Shown: positions 1 through 10,989, counted from the stretch's first letter. The stretch is DNA of 64,000 nt from Kutzneria sp. 744 (GCF_000568255.1 NZ_KK037166.1:4329016-4393015); one strand, 5' to 3'. Numbers and translations are program-made. The notes: generated from the letters alone by a model not told the origin.

Positions 1-1011
1 GGCCAGCAGCGGGCGAAGCCCGGCGTAGGTGCCGACGATGTCGTCGACGGTCAGCGGCTCGCGCAGCACCTTGTTCACGTGCTGCAACAGATATTCGACG
101 TCCTCATCCGTGACGGTCGGCCGGTCGGGCGCGTCCGAGTAGGGCGTGTCGGTGGTGCCGATGATCCAGTGCCGGCCCCACGGGATCACGAACAGCACGC
201 TCTTCTCGGTGCGCATGATCAGCCCGGTCTCGAGCTCGATCCGCTCCCGGCGCACGACGATGTGCACGCCCTTGGACATCTGGACCCGGAAGCCGGGGTT
301 GGCCTCGGTCCACACGCCGGTCGCGCCGATCACCCGACGCGCCCGGACACGGATCTCGTTGCCGGACAGGCCGTCCCGGACGACAGCCCCCACGACACGA
401 TCGTCGGAGCGCAGCAACTCCGTGACCTCGGCCCGATTCAGCACGGTCGCGCCGTGCTGGGCAGCGGTTCGGGCCACCATCATGGTGAAGCGGGCGTCGT
501 CGACCTGCGCGTCGTAGTAGCGCACGGCCCCGGTGAGCGCATCCGGCCGCAGGCCCGGTGACATGGCCATGACCTTGGTGCGGGACAGGTGTTTGTGCAT
601 CGGGACCGAGGTCGCGCCGCCGATGGTGTCGTACAGCATCAGCCCGGCGCCGACGTAGGGCCGTTCCCATCCCTTGTGCGTCAACGGGTACAGGAACGGC
701 ACCGGCTTCACCAGGTGCGGGGCGAGGCGCTTGAGCAGCAGACCCCGCTCCCGCAAAGCCTCGCGCACCAACGAGAACTCGAACTGCTCCAGGTAGCGCA
801 GCCCGCCGTGCACGAGCTTGCTCGACCGGCTGGAGGTTCCCGATGCCCAGTCCCGCGCCTCGACCAGCGCGACGGACAGGCCCCGCGACGCGGCATCCAG
901 GGCGGCGCCGACACCGACGATGCCACCGCCTATCACGAGCACGTCGAACTCGGTCTCGGCGAGAGTGCGCAGCGCCGCCTCGCGATAGCCGGCGTCCAGC
1001 CTTGCGGACAT
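1..1011 (-). CDS. glpD: Glycerol-3-phosphate dehydrogenase (N-terminal part, cut by window edge)
   Basis: FAD-dependent glycerol-3-phosphate dehydrogenase, which oxidises glycerol-3-phosphate to dihydroxyacetone phosphate at the membrane. About 337 N-terminal residues are visible and the rest lies beyond base 1. The FAD-binding dinucleotide fold is clear near the start (VLVIGGGIVGVGAALDA), followed by the family motif SSRSSKLVHGGLRYLEQ and later IPWGRHWIIGTTDTPY. The ATG at 1011 follows GGAG at a normal distance. It sits 24 bp downstream of glpK in a glpF-glpK-glpD operon, a standard glycerol catabolic arrangement. Identity is secure; only the C-terminus is unseen. Confidence 0.95.
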   Translation of the reverse strand, partial: MSARLDAGYREAALRTLAETEFDVLVIGGGIVGVGAALDAASRGLSVALVEARDWASGTSSRSSKLVHGGLRYLEQFEFSLVREALRERGLLLKRLAPHLVKPVPFLYPLTHKGWERPYVGAGLMLYDTIGGATSVPMHKHLSRTKVMAMSPGLRPDALTGAVRYYDAQVDDARFTMMVARTAAQHGATVLNRAEVTELLRSDDRVVGAVVRDGLSGNEIRVRARRVIGATGVWTEANPGFRVQMSKGVHIVVRRERIELETGLIMRTEKSVLFVIPWGRHWIIGTTDTPYSDAPDRPTVTDEDVEYLLQHVNKVLREPLTVDDIVGTYAGLRPLLA

Positions 1012-1035
1012 CGGGAACTCCTTCTAGTCGATCAT

Positions 1036-2547
1036 TCAGCGCACGTCGTCGTCGACCCAGTCGAACGACTTCGTGACCGCCTTGCGCCAGTTGCGGTAAA
1101 CGCGTTCCCGCTCGGACGAGTCCAGCGCGGGCGTCCACCGCTTGTCCTCGGCCCAGTTGGCCCGCAGCTCGTCCTCGCCGCCCCAGTAGCCGACCGCGAG
1201 CCCGGCGGCGTAGGCCGCGCCGAGCGCCGTCGTCTCGGCGACCTTGGGCCGCACCACCGGAACGTCGAGGATGTCGGCCTGGAACTGCATGAGCAGTTCG
1301 TTGACGACCATGCCGCCGTCGACCTTCAGCTCGGTCAGGGCCACGCCGGAGTCGGCGTTCATGGCGTCGAGCACCTCGCGCGTCTGGAAAGCAGTAGCCT
1401 CCAGCACCGCGCGGGCCAGATGTCCCTTGCTGACGAAGCGGGTCAGGCCGACCAGCGCGCCGCGAGCGTCGGAACGCCAGTACGGGGCGAAAAGGCCCGA
1501 GAAGGCCGGCACAAAATAGGCGCCGCCGTTGTCCTCGACGCTGCGGGCCAGGCCCTCGATCTCCGAGGCGGAGCCGATGATGCCGAGATTGTCCCGCAGC
1601 CACTGCACGAGCGAGCCGGTGACGGCGATCGAGCCCTCCAGCGCGTACACCGCGTCCTGCGAGCCGATCTTGTAGCAGACGGTGGTGAGCAGACCGTTGC
1701 GGCTGGCCACCTTCTCGGTGCCGGTGTTGAGCAGCATGAAGTTGCCGGTGCCATAGGTGTTCTTGGCCGTGCCGACGTCGAAGCAGGCCTGGCCGAAGGT
1801 CGCCGCCTGCTGGTCGCCCAGGATGCCGGTGATCGGCACGCCGTTGAGCACACCGACGCCGACCCCGTAGTGCTCGGAGGAGGAACGGATCTCGGGCAGC
1901 ATGGACAGCGGAATGCCCATCTCCGCGGCGATCTCGGCGTCCCAGTTCAGCGTGTCCAGGTCCATCAGCATGGTCCGGGACGCGTTGGTCACGTCGGTGA
2001 CGTGCACGCCGCCGTTCGGGCCGCCGGTGAGGTTCCACAGCGTCCACGTGTCGGTGTTGCCGAACAGCAGGTCGCCGTTCTCGGCCTTGGCCCGGGCGCC
2101 CTCGACGTTGTCGAGGATCCAGCGCACCTTGGGGCCGGAGAAGTAGGTGGCCAGCGGCAGGCCGACCTTGGCCTTGTACCGGTCGGCCCCGCCGCCCAAC
2201 GCGCCGAGCGAGTCCACAATGGACTGGGTGCGGGTGTCCTGCCAGACGATGGCGTTGTACACCGGCTCGCCGGTGTGCCGGTCCCAGACCACCGCGGTCT
2301 CGCGTTGGTTGGTGATGCCGACGGCGGCCAGGTCGCCGATGTTCAGGTCGGCCTTGGCCAGCGCCTGGCCGACGACGTAGCGGGTGTTGGCGGTGATCTC
2401 GACCGGGTTGTGCTCGACCCAGCCGGCCCGCGGCAGGATCTGCTCGTGTTCCTTCTGCCCCACCGAGACGATGGCGCCGGCGTGGTCGAACACGATCGCG
2501 CGCGTGCTGGTCGTGCCCTGGTCGATGGCGAGAATGTGCTGTGCCAT
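1036..2547 (-). CDS. glpK: Glycerol kinase (copy 1)
   Basis: Full-length glycerol kinase of 503 residues, normal for the FGGY family. It phosphorylates glycerol to glycerol-3-phosphate with ATP. The N-terminal phosphate-binding segment [15 protein letters not shown], the substrate-region motif [13 protein letters not shown], and the C-terminal segment [19 protein letters not shown] are all present. It lies between glpF (17 bp upstream) and glpD in one minus-strand operon. A second, divergent glycerol kinase is at 4317-5837, so the strain carries two. Control is probably by the IclR-type regulator at 3558 through the operator pair in the intergenic region. Confidence 0.97.
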   Translation of the reverse strand: MAQHILAIDQGTTSTRAIVFDHAGAIVSVGQKEHEQILPRAGWVEHNPVEITANTRYVVGQALAKADLNIGDLAAVGITNQRETAVVWDRHTGEPVYNAIVWQDTRTQSIVDSLGALGGGADRYKAKVGLPLATYFSGPKVRWILDNVEGARAKAENGDLLFGNTDTWTLWNLTGGPNGGVHVTDVTNASRTMLMDLDTLNWDAEIAAEMGIPLSMLPEIRSSSEHYGVGVGVLNGVPITGILGDQQAATFGQACFDVGTAKNTYGTGNFMLLNTGTEKVASRNGLLTTVCYKIGSQDAVYALEGSIAVTGSLVQWLRDNLGIIGSASEIEGLARSVEDNGGAYFVPAFSGLFAPYWRSDARGALVGLTRFVSKGHLARAVLEATAFQTREVLDAMNADSGVALTELKVDGGMVVNELLMQFQADILDVPVVRPKVAETTALGAAYAAGLAVGYWGGEDELRANWAEDKRWTPALDSSERERVYRNWRKAVTKSFDWVDDDVR

Positions 2548-2564
2548 AACGGATGCCCTTCCGA

Positions 2565-3329
2565 TCAGAACGCGACGTGGGAGACGAGACCGGCGATGAC
2601 ACCGCCGACGAGGGGGCCGACGACCGGCACCCAGGCGTAACCCCAGTCGGAGTTCTTGGGCTCCGTGGACCGGGGTTCTCCCTTGTAGCGCAAGGGAAGG
2701 ATGGCATGCGCGATGCGCGGCCCGAGGTCACGGGCGGGGTTGATGGCGTAGCCGGTGGGGCCGCCCAGGGAGGCGCCGATGCCGACCACCAGCATGGACA
2801 CGGCCAGCGGGCCGAGGCCCGAGGGCGTCTTGCCGAACGACAGCACCACGAAGACCAGCACGAACGTGCCGAGGATCTCGGTGACCAGGTTCCAGCCGAA
2901 GCTGCGGATCGCCGGGCCGGTGGAGAACACGGCCAGCTTCTTGCCCTCGTCGGGCTCCTCGTCGAAGTGCTTCTTGTACGCCAGGAAGCACAGGCAGGCA
3001 CCGATGAAGGCCCCGACCAGTTCCCCGGCCAGATAGACCAGCGTCGAGCCCAGCGACACCGCGACACCGGGGGCGTACGTGCTCGCCCCACTGGTCAGGA
3101 TGCCGATGGTGACGGCCGGGTTGAGATGCGCGCCCGACTTGAACGCGACGTACACGCCGGCCATCACGGCCAGGCCCCACCCGAAGTTGATCAGCAGCCA
3201 GCCGCCGTCGAAGCCCTTGGACTTCACCAGCAGCACGTTGGCCACCACACCGGCGCCGAGCAAGATCAGCAAACCGGTGCCGAGCACCTCGCTGAGGAAC
3301 ACCGCTCCTAGAGCCACCCACTTCTCCAT
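2565..3329 (-). CDS. glpF: Glycerol uptake facilitator (MIP/aquaglyceroporin)
   Basis: Integral membrane channel of 254 residues that passes glycerol into the cell. Both MIP half-helix NPA boxes are visible: HLNPAVTIG around residue 68 and [10 protein letters not shown] near residue 200. The second has the Asp-Arg context typical of glycerol-conducting members. The intervening hydrophobic stretches fit six membrane helices. It is the first gene of the glpF-glpK-glpD operon. Its start at 3329 faces the regulator gene at 3558 across a 228-bp intergenic region. Confidence 0.95.
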   Translation of the reverse strand: MEKWVALGAVFLSEVLGTGLLILLGAGVVANVLLVKSKGFDGGWLLINFGWGLAVMAGVYVAFKSGAHLNPAVTIGILTSGASTYAPGVAVSLGSTLVYLAGELVGAFIGACLCFLAYKKHFDEEPDEGKKLAVFSTGPAIRSFGWNLVTEILGTFVLVFVVLSFGKTPSGLGPLAVSMLVVGIGASLGGPTGYAINPARDLGPRIAHAILPLRYKGEPRSTEPKNSDWGYAWVPVVGPLVGGVIAGLVSHVAF

Positions 3330-3406
3330 TCATCGTTGAACGGCCACCCACCCCCAGTGAGTGAGGGGAACGTAAGCAGCGGTGATCCGGCCCTCAACGG
3401 GCAGCG

Positions 3407-3423
3407 GTCGACAATGTCGAACG
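3407..3423. promoter_or_regulatory. Predicted GylR/IclR operator, site A
   Basis: The 17-mer GTCGACAATGTCGAACG is the reverse complement, at 16 of 17 positions, of a second site at 3514-3530. It lies about 78 bp upstream of glpF. The two copies face each other across the divergent glpF/regulator promoters, as expected for sites of the regulator encoded at 3558. The role is inferred; the repeat is seen directly. Confidence 0.6.
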
Positions 3424-3513
3424 GTGGCTCACACCACAGAGTGGTCGTCCGATTACTATCCGACGATCTCGCGGCTGGATGCGTCCCCGACCGTGTCCCG
3501 TCGCACCTCCGGG

Positions 3514-3530
3514 CGTTCGACATTGCCGAC
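3514..3530. promoter_or_regulatory. Predicted GylR/IclR operator, site B
   Basis: CGTTCGACATTGCCGAC is the mirror copy of site A (one mismatch) and lies 28 bp upstream of the regulator's GTG start. This position suits autoregulation by repression. Each site also has an internal half-symmetry (TCGACAATGTCGA in site A). Confidence 0.6.
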
Positions 3531-3557
3531 AACGTGCTCGTTTGATTAGCTGACGCC

Positions 3558-4307
3558 GTGCCCGGCCCCATCCAGTCCATCGAGCGTGCCGCCGCCATGC
3601 TGCGGCTGCTGGCGCGCGGCTCCGGCCAGTACGGGCTGGCCGAGATCGCCGCCTCGCTCGGCCTGCCCAAGGGCACCGCGCACGGCATCCTGCGCACCCT
3701 GCAACGGGTCGAATTCGTCGAACAGGACCAGGAATCCGGCCGCTACCGCCTCGGCGCCGCGCTGCTGCACCTGGGGACCAGCTATCTCGACGCGAACGAA
3801 TTGCGCTCACGCTCGCTGAACTGGGCCGACGCGCTGGCCGCGCGCAGCGGCCAGGAAGTGCGCATCGGGGTGCACCACGACGGGGCGGTGCTCGTCGTGC
3901 ACCACGTCTTCCGACCCGATGACACCATGCAGACGTTGGGTGTGGGCGCGATGCTTCCGTTGCACGCCACCGCCTTCGGCAAGGTGCTACTCGCCTACGA
4001 CGCGTCGCTGAGCCGCGATCGCGAGCTCACCTCGCTGACCCGGCGCACGATCGTCTCCCCGCAGGCGTTGGAGCGGGTGTTGACCCAGGTGCGGGCCAGC
4101 GGCTGGGCCAGCGAGGCCGAGGAGTGCATGCCGGGCGAGGCCAGCATCGCCGCGCCGATCCGCGCGTTCGGCGGCCTGGTCGTCGGCGCGATCGGCGTTT
4201 CCGGTGCGGTGGACCGGATCTGCGATCCGGCCAGCCGGCCCAAGCCGAGCCTGGTGAGTCAGGTGGCCAGCGCGGCCGAGGCCGTGTCCCGGGCGTTGAC
4301 CGACTGA
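3558..4307 (+). CDS. gylR: IclR-family glycerol operon regulator (GylR-like)
   Basis: Transcription factor of 249 residues with the IclR layout. An N-terminal winged helix (about residues 5-65: SIERAAAMLRLLARG, then LAEIAASLGLPKGTAHGILR) is followed by a C-terminal effector domain (about 80-245: VLVVHHVFRPDD, LLPLHATAFGKVLLAY-like, SEAEECMPGEASIAAPI). Its position between glpF-glpK-glpD and a second glycerol kinase matches Streptomyces gylR, the glycerol-responsive repressor. A GTG start at 3558 is used. The paired operators at 3407 and 3514 are the likely binding sites. The gene is followed 9 bp later by glpK copy 2. Confidence 0.88.
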   Translation: MPGPIQSIERAAAMLRLLARGSGQYGLAEIAASLGLPKGTAHGILRTLQRVEFVEQDQESGRYRLGAALLHLGTSYLDANELRSRSLNWADALAARSGQEVRIGVHHDGAVLVVHHVFRPDDTMQTLGVGAMLPLHATAFGKVLLAYDASLSRDRELTSLTRRTIVSPQALERVLTQVRASGWASEAEECMPGEASIAAPIRAFGGLVVGAIGVSGAVDRICDPASRPKPSLVSQVASAAEAVSRALTD

Positions 4308-4316
4308 GCGGGGATC

Positions 4317-5837
4317 ATGGCGCAACGGTATGTGATGGCGATCGACCAGGGCACCACCTCCACCCGGTGCATCCTGTTCGACCAGAGCGCCCGGCTGGTC
4401 TCGGTCGTGCAGCGGGAACACCGCCAGTACCATCCGCGGCCGGGCTGGGTGGAGCAGGACGCCGTCGAGATCTGGCGCAACGTGGACCGGATCCTGCCGC
4501 AGACGCTGCGGGACGGCGGCGTCGGCGCGGACCAGGTGGTGGCGCTGGGCATCACCAACCAGCGCGAGACCGCCGTGGTGTGGGACCGAAACACCGGCGT
4601 GCCCGTCGGGCGGGCCATCGTGTGGGAGGACATCCGGACCGAGGAGCTGGTCGGCGAGCTGACCGCCCGCCCGGACAGCGCCGGCATTCGCGACCGCTGC
4701 GGCCTGCCGCTGGCGACGTACTTCTCCGCCCCCAAACTGAAATGGCTGCTGGACAACACTCCGGGGCTGCGGGAGCGGGCCGCGCGCGGCGAGCTCCTGT
4801 TCGGCACCATCGACACCTGGCTGATCTGGAATCTCACCGGCGGCGTGAGCGGCGGCCTGCACGTCACCGACGTCACCAATGCCAGCCGCACCATGCTGAT
4901 GAACATCACCACGCAGGCGTGGGACGACGAGCTGCTGTCCTTTTTCGACATTCCCGCGTCCATGCTGCCGGAAATCCGCGCGTCCACGGAGATCCATGGC
5001 AAGACCACCCGCGTGGTTCCCGGTATCACGATCGCCGCCGCGCTCGGAGACCAGCACGCCGCGCTGTTCGGGCAGACGTGTTTCGCCAAGGGCGAGACCA
5101 AGTGCACCTACGGCACCGGCAGCTTCCTGTTGATGAACACCGGCGACACGCTCGTGAAGTCCGAGCACGGGTTGCTGACCACCATCGGCTATCAGCTCGG
5201 CGGCGAGCCCGCGACCTATGCCCTGGAGGGGTCGATCGCCGTCACGGGTTCGCTCGTGCAGTGGTTCCGGGACAAGCTCGGGTTGATCCAGAGCGCCCCG
5301 GAGATCGAGACGCTGGCCCGGACCGTGACCGACAACGGCGGCTGCTACATCGTGCCGGCGTTCTCGGGCCTCTTTGCGCCGCATTGGCACAGCGAGGCAC
5401 GGGGCATCATCGTCGGCCTCACTTCGTACATCTCCAAGGGACATCTGGCCCGCGCGGTGCTGGAAGCCACGGCGTGGCAGACGCGTGAGGTCGTCGACGC
5501 GATGGCCGCCGAGTTGGGCGTGTCGTCCAAGGCGCTGAAGGTGGACGGCGGCATGACCGCCGATCACCTGTTGATGCAGACCATCGCCGACGTGCTGGAT
5601 GTTCCCGTGCTGCGGCCCATGGTGGCCGAGACCGTGTCGCTCGGCGCCGCCTACGCAGCCGGTCTGGCCGTCGGCTACTGGCCTGATCTGGAGGGCTTGC
5701 GCCGGAACTGGCATCTCGCGGCGCGCTGGACTCCACAGTGGAATGCCGACGACCGGGACGCCGAGTACGCCAACTGGAAGCGGGCCGTCGAACTTACGTT
5801 CGGATGGGCGAAGCCGAGGCGTCCGCGCGGACGCTAG
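4317..5837 (+). CDS. glpK: Glycerol kinase (copy 2)
   Basis: Second full-length FGGY glycerol kinase (506 residues), transcribed with the GylR-like regulator 9 bp upstream and divergent from copy 1. The signature elements [31 protein letters not shown] and LKVDGGMTADHLLMQ are intact, so both copies look active. Much of the protein aligns with copy 1 (for example [16 protein letters not shown] in both), yet the sequences have clearly diverged, so this is an old paralogue. A kinase paired directly with the regulator may make its inducer, glycerol-3-phosphate; this is inferred. Confidence 0.95.
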   Translation: MAQRYVMAIDQGTTSTRCILFDQSARLVSVVQREHRQYHPRPGWVEQDAVEIWRNVDRILPQTLRDGGVGADQVVALGITNQRETAVVWDRNTGVPVGRAIVWEDIRTEELVGELTARPDSAGIRDRCGLPLATYFSAPKLKWLLDNTPGLRERAARGELLFGTIDTWLIWNLTGGVSGGLHVTDVTNASRTMLMNITTQAWDDELLSFFDIPASMLPEIRASTEIHGKTTRVVPGITIAAALGDQHAALFGQTCFAKGETKCTYGTGSFLLMNTGDTLVKSEHGLLTTIGYQLGGEPATYALEGSIAVTGSLVQWFRDKLGLIQSAPEIETLARTVTDNGGCYIVPAFSGLFAPHWHSEARGIIVGLTSYISKGHLARAVLEATAWQTREVVDAMAAELGVSSKALKVDGGMTADHLLMQTIADVLDVPVLRPMVAETVSLGAAYAAGLAVGYWPDLEGLRRNWHLAARWTPQWNADDRDAEYANWKRAVELTFGWAKPRRPRGR

Positions 5838-5905
5838 GGTGACCTTCAGGGGATTCGGGGGCAGCGGACGCCGTGGTGGCGTCACCCCGGATCAGGTGGG
5901 GTCAG

Positions 5906-7048
5906 ATGTCGAAACGTGCTGTGCTGCTTGCGGTTCTGACGGCCGTGACCGCGATCGTGACGGTGGCCGCGCCGGCCGGCGCCGCGACTCCGGCCACCAG
6001 GTTCACCGCCGTGACACCGCAGCGGGTGTTGGACACCCGGGACGGCACCGGGGTCGGCGTCGAAGGCGATCACCTGGTGTTGGACCTGTCCGGCTCGGTG
6101 CCGGCCGGGACGGCCGCCGTGGTCTTGAACCTGACCGGCGTCGAGGCGAACGTGGACAGCTTCGTGACGGTGTGGCCCGACGGGCAGCAGCGGCCGAGCA
6201 CCTCGAACCTGAACGTGTCGCAGCGGCAGACCGCGGCCAACCTGACCACGGTCTCGTTGCCGGACAACCGAAAGCTCGACATCGCCGTGCGCGGCGATCT
6301 CGGCGTGGTCGCCGATCTCCAGGGCTACTACGCCGGCAACGGCTCGGGCTATGTCGGGCATTCGCCCCAGCGGGTGATGGACACCCGCACCGGCCGCGGC
6401 CCCCTCGGCCCGCACGAGTCCACCGTGCTGGACCTGTCTTCCGTGCTGCCGCCGACCGCGACCGCCGTCGTGTTCAACCTGACCGCCACCAACACCACCG
6501 CCCCGACCTTCGTCACCGCGTGGCCCGACGGCGTCGCCCAGCCGGCCGCGAGCTCCTTGAACCTGGCCCCCGGCTGGACACGGGCCAACCTGGTCACCGT
6601 CGCCGTGCCGCCCAGCCGCAAGATCGACCTGTACAACCATCTCGGCTCCGTCGACCTCATCGCCGACGTGTCCGGCTTCTACGTCAGCGACGCCGGCGAC
6701 TGGTTCTTTCCCGGCGTGCCGCAGCGGGTCGTCGACACCCGGGACAGCCACCCCGTCGGCCCGGGCGGCGTGCTGGCCGTCGACGTCAGCCCGCAGACCG
6801 TGCTCAGCGCCGACGCCGTCGCCGTGAACATCACCGCCACCGACGCCACCACCTCGACGTTTCTCACGGCGTGGCCGGGTGATTCCACCCGGCCCGACGC
6901 GTCGACGCTGAACCTGGGCGCCGGCGAGACGGTGCCGAACATGGCGATCGTGAGCCTGTGGCAGCGGTCGTTCTCGGTGTCCAACCTGGCCGGCTCGGTC
7001 GACGTGGTCGTCGACATCGCCGGCTACTTCTCGGCCAACCGGCCCTAG
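5906..7048 (+). CDS. Secreted protein with three ~110-residue LDTR repeats
   Basis: Exported protein of about 380 residues with a Sec-type signal peptide (MSKRAVLLAVLTAVTAIVTV, then an AGAA cleavage area). The mature part is three tandem repeats, each opening with PQRV(L/M/V)DTR and continuing through V(V/A)(L/F)N(L/I)T and a TVWPDG or TAWPDG loop to a (G/A)YY or GFY end. This is an actinobacterial all-beta repeat, often found on extracellular enzymes, but no catalytic domain is attached here. The ATG at 5906 is chosen because it opens the signal peptide. Its stop overlaps that of the convergent PAP2 gene by four bases. Function is unknown; a surface-binding role is plausible. Confidence 0.75.
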   Translation: MSKRAVLLAVLTAVTAIVTVAAPAGAATPATRFTAVTPQRVLDTRDGTGVGVEGDHLVLDLSGSVPAGTAAVVLNLTGVEANVDSFVTVWPDGQQRPSTSNLNVSQRQTAANLTTVSLPDNRKLDIAVRGDLGVVADLQGYYAGNGSGYVGHSPQRVMDTRTGRGPLGPHESTVLDLSSVLPPTATAVVFNLTATNTTAPTFVTAWPDGVAQPAASSLNLAPGWTRANLVTVAVPPSRKIDLYNHLGSVDLIADVSGFYVSDAGDWFFPGVPQRVVDTRDSHPVGPGGVLAVDVSPQTVLSADAVAVNITATDATTSTFLTAWPGDSTRPDASTLNLGAGETVPNMAIVSLWQRSFSVSNLAGSVDVVVDIAGYFSANRP

Positions 7049-7941
7049 CCGATCTCCAACCGCCGCCAGCTCCACAGAAACACCAGCGCGGCGACGATCG
7101 ACCCGGCCGAGGCCAACGACTGCGCGGACAGGTAGATGATCCACGTGTCGTCCCGCAGGGCACTGTCCAGGCCGTCACGGGCCAACAGCACGACGGTGAA
7201 GAACACGCCGAAGGCCAGGAAGAACACGCCGACAAGCGCGGTGAACGTGACGATGAGGACCCGGGGGATGCGGCGCTTGCCGTCGTGACGGGAGACCAAA
7301 CCCCGCCCGGCGAGCCACCAGGAGGCGAGGCAGCCGAGAGCGAGGGCGATGGCGTCGGCGGCGAGGGTGTCGGAGAGGCGGTGCCACTTGGCGGTGACGG
7401 TGTAGGCGCCGATGCCGACGGCCCAGGACAGGACGAAGAACAGCGCGACCCCACGCCATCGGTAGGGCACGACGATCAAGGCGGCGAACAGCACGGTCAT
7501 GGCGATGGTGGTGTGGCCGCTGGGCAGGCTGTTGTCGGCGTAGTGGCCGGTGAGGGAGACCAGGGGCGGCCGGGGCAGGACGTAGCGCTTGAGGCCCTGG
7601 GTGATGATCTGGCCGGCGACGATGACGCCGACGGCGGCCAGCGCGAGCTCCCAACGGCGGCGCAGCAGGCCGATGGCGGCGATGAGGACCACGGCGGCGG
7701 CCAGGGAGTAGACGGTGATCTGGTCCAAGCCCTGGCTGGCGTTGCCGGCCTCGCTGGCGCCGACCTGGTCGGCGCCGCGCAGAGCGGCGTTCTCCAGCTC
7801 CTGGCCGACGGGCGTGAGCACGGCGAGCACGTAGACGAGGACGGCGACGACACCGCTGCCGATGGCCACGTGCAGCCAGCGACGGGCGGGCACGTCCTGA
7901 CGGTCCTGGGTCAAGGACTCCGACTGAAGCACAGGCGGCAT
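7045..7941 (-). CDS. PAP2-family membrane phosphatase
   Basis: Integral membrane protein of 298 residues with the three phosphatidic-acid phosphatase 2 motifs: KRYVLPRP, PSGHTT, and a WHRLSDTLAAD segment holding the third-motif His and Asp. It probably dephosphorylates a lipid phosphate at the outer face of the membrane. Extra hydrophobic helices flank the catalytic region on both sides. The start at 7941 gives an N-terminus with one helix before the catalytic part. It is convergent with the secreted repeat gene. The substrate cannot be told from sequence. Confidence 0.85.
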   Translation of the reverse strand: MPPVLQSESLTQDRQDVPARRWLHVAIGSGVVAVLVYVLAVLTPVGQELENAALRGADQVGASEAGNASQGLDQITVYSLAAAVVLIAAIGLLRRRWELALAAVGVIVAGQIITQGLKRYVLPRPPLVSLTGHYADNSLPSGHTTIAMTVLFAALIVVPYRWRGVALFFVLSWAVGIGAYTVTAKWHRLSDTLAADAIALALGCLASWWLAGRGLVSRHDGKRRIPRVLIVTFTALVGVFFLAFGVFFTVVLLARDGLDSALRDDTWIIYLSAQSLASAGSIVAALVFLWSWRRLEIG

Positions 7942-8148
7942 GCTATCCACAGTGGACCGGGGGGCGGTGGCCTGCGGAAATCCGGCCAGCACCGTCCGGT
8001 CAAGGCCCACTCTCCGCCAGTGACGCCCACACGGGAAGTGAACCCCTTTCACGATTACTGTGCGAAATGGTCTAAGGTGAGCCGCCGTGGAGATCACCCA
8101 CTTGCGCCACTCGGTTCCCCCGACCGGGCTCACGGAGGTGTACCGGCC

Positions 8149-8607
8149 ATGACCAACCGCCAGAAACGCACCGTGATCATCACTGCCGCGATTCTGGGGC
8201 TGTTCTGCCTCGGCATGGTGCTCTGGGCCGTCACCCGCTCGCCCGATCCGGTCGCGGAGCCGGTGCCGTACCCCACCACCTCGGCGGCCAGCGCGACCTC
8301 GACGACACCGAGCTCCACCACTGCGACCACGACGTCGGCGCCTCCGACGACGACCACGACAACGACCACCACCAAGGCGCCGGCCGCCCCGCCGAAGACC
8401 ACGGCGAAGCCGCCGGCCGCTCCCCCACCCCCGGCGACCACGCACAACGCCCTCTGCCAAGCCGGCGAATGGCAGCGCGACACGGCCTACGACAGCGGGG
8501 CATTGGTCCAGCACAACGGGTCCGAGTGGTACGCCCACTCGTGGAACTACAACGCGGAACCCGGCGCCAACGCCGAGAACGCGTGGATCCGCGCCATCCA
8601 GTGCTGA
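8149..8607 (+). CDS. Membrane-anchored protein with Thr/Pro linker and carbohydrate-binding-like C-terminus
   Basis: Protein of 152 residues with one N-terminal membrane helix (TVIITAAILGLFCLGMVLWA), a long low-complexity Ser/Thr/Ala/Pro linker (about residues 35-100), and a compact C-terminal domain of about 50 residues (EWQRDTAYDSGALVQHNG, then EWYAHSWNYN). The Trp/Tyr pattern of that domain resembles family 5/12 chitin-binding modules. The architecture suggests a cell-surface sugar-binding protein pointing outward from the membrane. GGAGG precedes the ATG. The domain call is by pattern only. Confidence 0.7.
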   Translation: MTNRQKRTVIITAAILGLFCLGMVLWAVTRSPDPVAEPVPYPTTSAASATSTTPSSTTATTTSAPPTTTTTTTTTKAPAAPPKTTAKPPAAPPPPATTHNALCQAGEWQRDTAYDSGALVQHNGSEWYAHSWNYNAEPGANAENAWIRAIQC

Positions 8608-8632
8608 CCGGCAGCCGGTCAACGCCACCGGC

Positions 8633-9523
8633 CTAGTCCGTCGGCAAAGGCTGTTCCTGCAAGGCATTGAGCACGAGGTTGACGGCCGCCCGGCGGGGCG
8701 AGCCCCGCCGCACGACCGCCGCGATGGTGCGGGTGACGGGAACGGCGAGCTCACGGGTGACGACGCGGTAGCGGCGATCGACGGCGAGGCCGGGCAGCAG
8801 TGCGATGGACAGCCCGGCCTCGACGTGTTGCAGCGTCATGAGGTAGTTGCTGAACCGGCACACCACCCGAGGCTCGAAGCCCGACTCGCGGCACAGCCGG
8901 AGGGTCAGATTCGCCATGTACGACTGGGGAATGTCGAGCGCCCACGGCTCGGCGGCGTAGTCGGAGAGGACGGCGGGGCCGCGCGGGACGTTGCGGTCGG
9001 GCGAGGCGACGAGCACGACGGGATCGGCAGCCAAGGGCACTATGTCGAGGTCGGGGCCCAGCGGCAGCTCGACGAAGTCGGTGGTCGTGATGATCACGTC
9101 GGCGTCGCCGCCGCGCAGGGCGGGAATGGACTCGTGCGGCTCCAACTCCAGCAGCTCGACGTCGAGCTGCGGATATCGCTGCACGGCGGGCACGGCGAGG
9201 GTGTGGATGGCGCTCTGGAAGGCCCCGAGCCGGACCAGGCCGGCCGGCTCGTCGTGCAGGCCGCGCAGCTCGGCCTCGACGGTGTCCATGTGGTCGAGGA
9301 TCGCCCGCGCCCGCCGGGCCAGCAGCTGGCCGGCGGGCGTGAGGCGAACCCGCCGGCCGGTGCGTTCCAGCAGCTGGGTGCGGGTTTCCGTCTCCAGCAC
9401 GGCGAGCTGCTGGGACACGCTGGAGGCCGACAGGTTGGCGTCCAGGGCGACCGCGCGGATGGTGCCCAGGGTGTCGAGCCGGCTCAGCAGCCGCAGCCGC
9501 CACGGGTTCAGCATGCCGCCCAT
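8633..9523 (-). CDS. LysR-family regulator, divergent from dialkylglycine decarboxylase
   Basis: LysR-type regulator of 296 residues. An N-terminal helix-turn-helix (about 5-60: RLRLLSRLDTLGTIRAVA, SASSVSQQLAVLE) is followed by a periplasmic-binding-like effector domain (from about 90 on). It is divergent from the class III aminotransferase gene at 9600 with a 76-bp gap, the usual layout for a LysR activator and its target. In Burkholderia the LysR protein DgdR likewise controls dgdA, so this is probably its functional counterpart. Two in-frame ATGs (9523 and 9514) are possible starts. Confidence 0.85.
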   Translation of the reverse strand: MGGMLNPWRLRLLSRLDTLGTIRAVALDANLSASSVSQQLAVLETETRTQLLERTGRRVRLTPAGQLLARRARAILDHMDTVEAELRGLHDEPAGLVRLGAFQSAIHTLAVPAVQRYPQLDVELLELEPHESIPALRGGDADVIITTTDFVELPLGPDLDIVPLAADPVVLVASPDRNVPRGPAVLSDYAAEPWALDIPQSYMANLTLRLCRESGFEPRVVCRFSNYLMTLQHVEAGLSIALLPGLAVDRRYRVVTRELAVPVTRTIAAVVRRGSPRRAAVNLVLNALQEQPLPTD

Positions 9524-9560
9524 TGTGCGGCTCAGCCGTACAACCAAGCCAGAATTGTGA

Positions 9561-10841
<1,281 letters not shown>

Positions 10842-10989
10842 TCACCGTGACGAAGGCGGCCGGGACGAGCTGACGTACTGGCCCGGCCGTGGGCGATGAG
10901 GACCGCCCACCACAGCAGCACGACGACCTCGAACCACACCGCCCGGACGCCGGCGGCTAGCGCGCCCCGGTCCCGAGTTGGCGGCTAGC

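Noticed and set aside
104..3091. 995-residue minus-strand frame spanning glpD, glpK and glpF
   Set aside because: Arg/Ala/Gly-rich shadow of three well-identified glycerol genes in another frame.
8330..8440. ACC/ACG-rich simple-sequence stretch that looked like a tandem repeat
   Set aside because: It encodes the Thr/Pro linker of the membrane-anchored protein; irregular and explained by coding.
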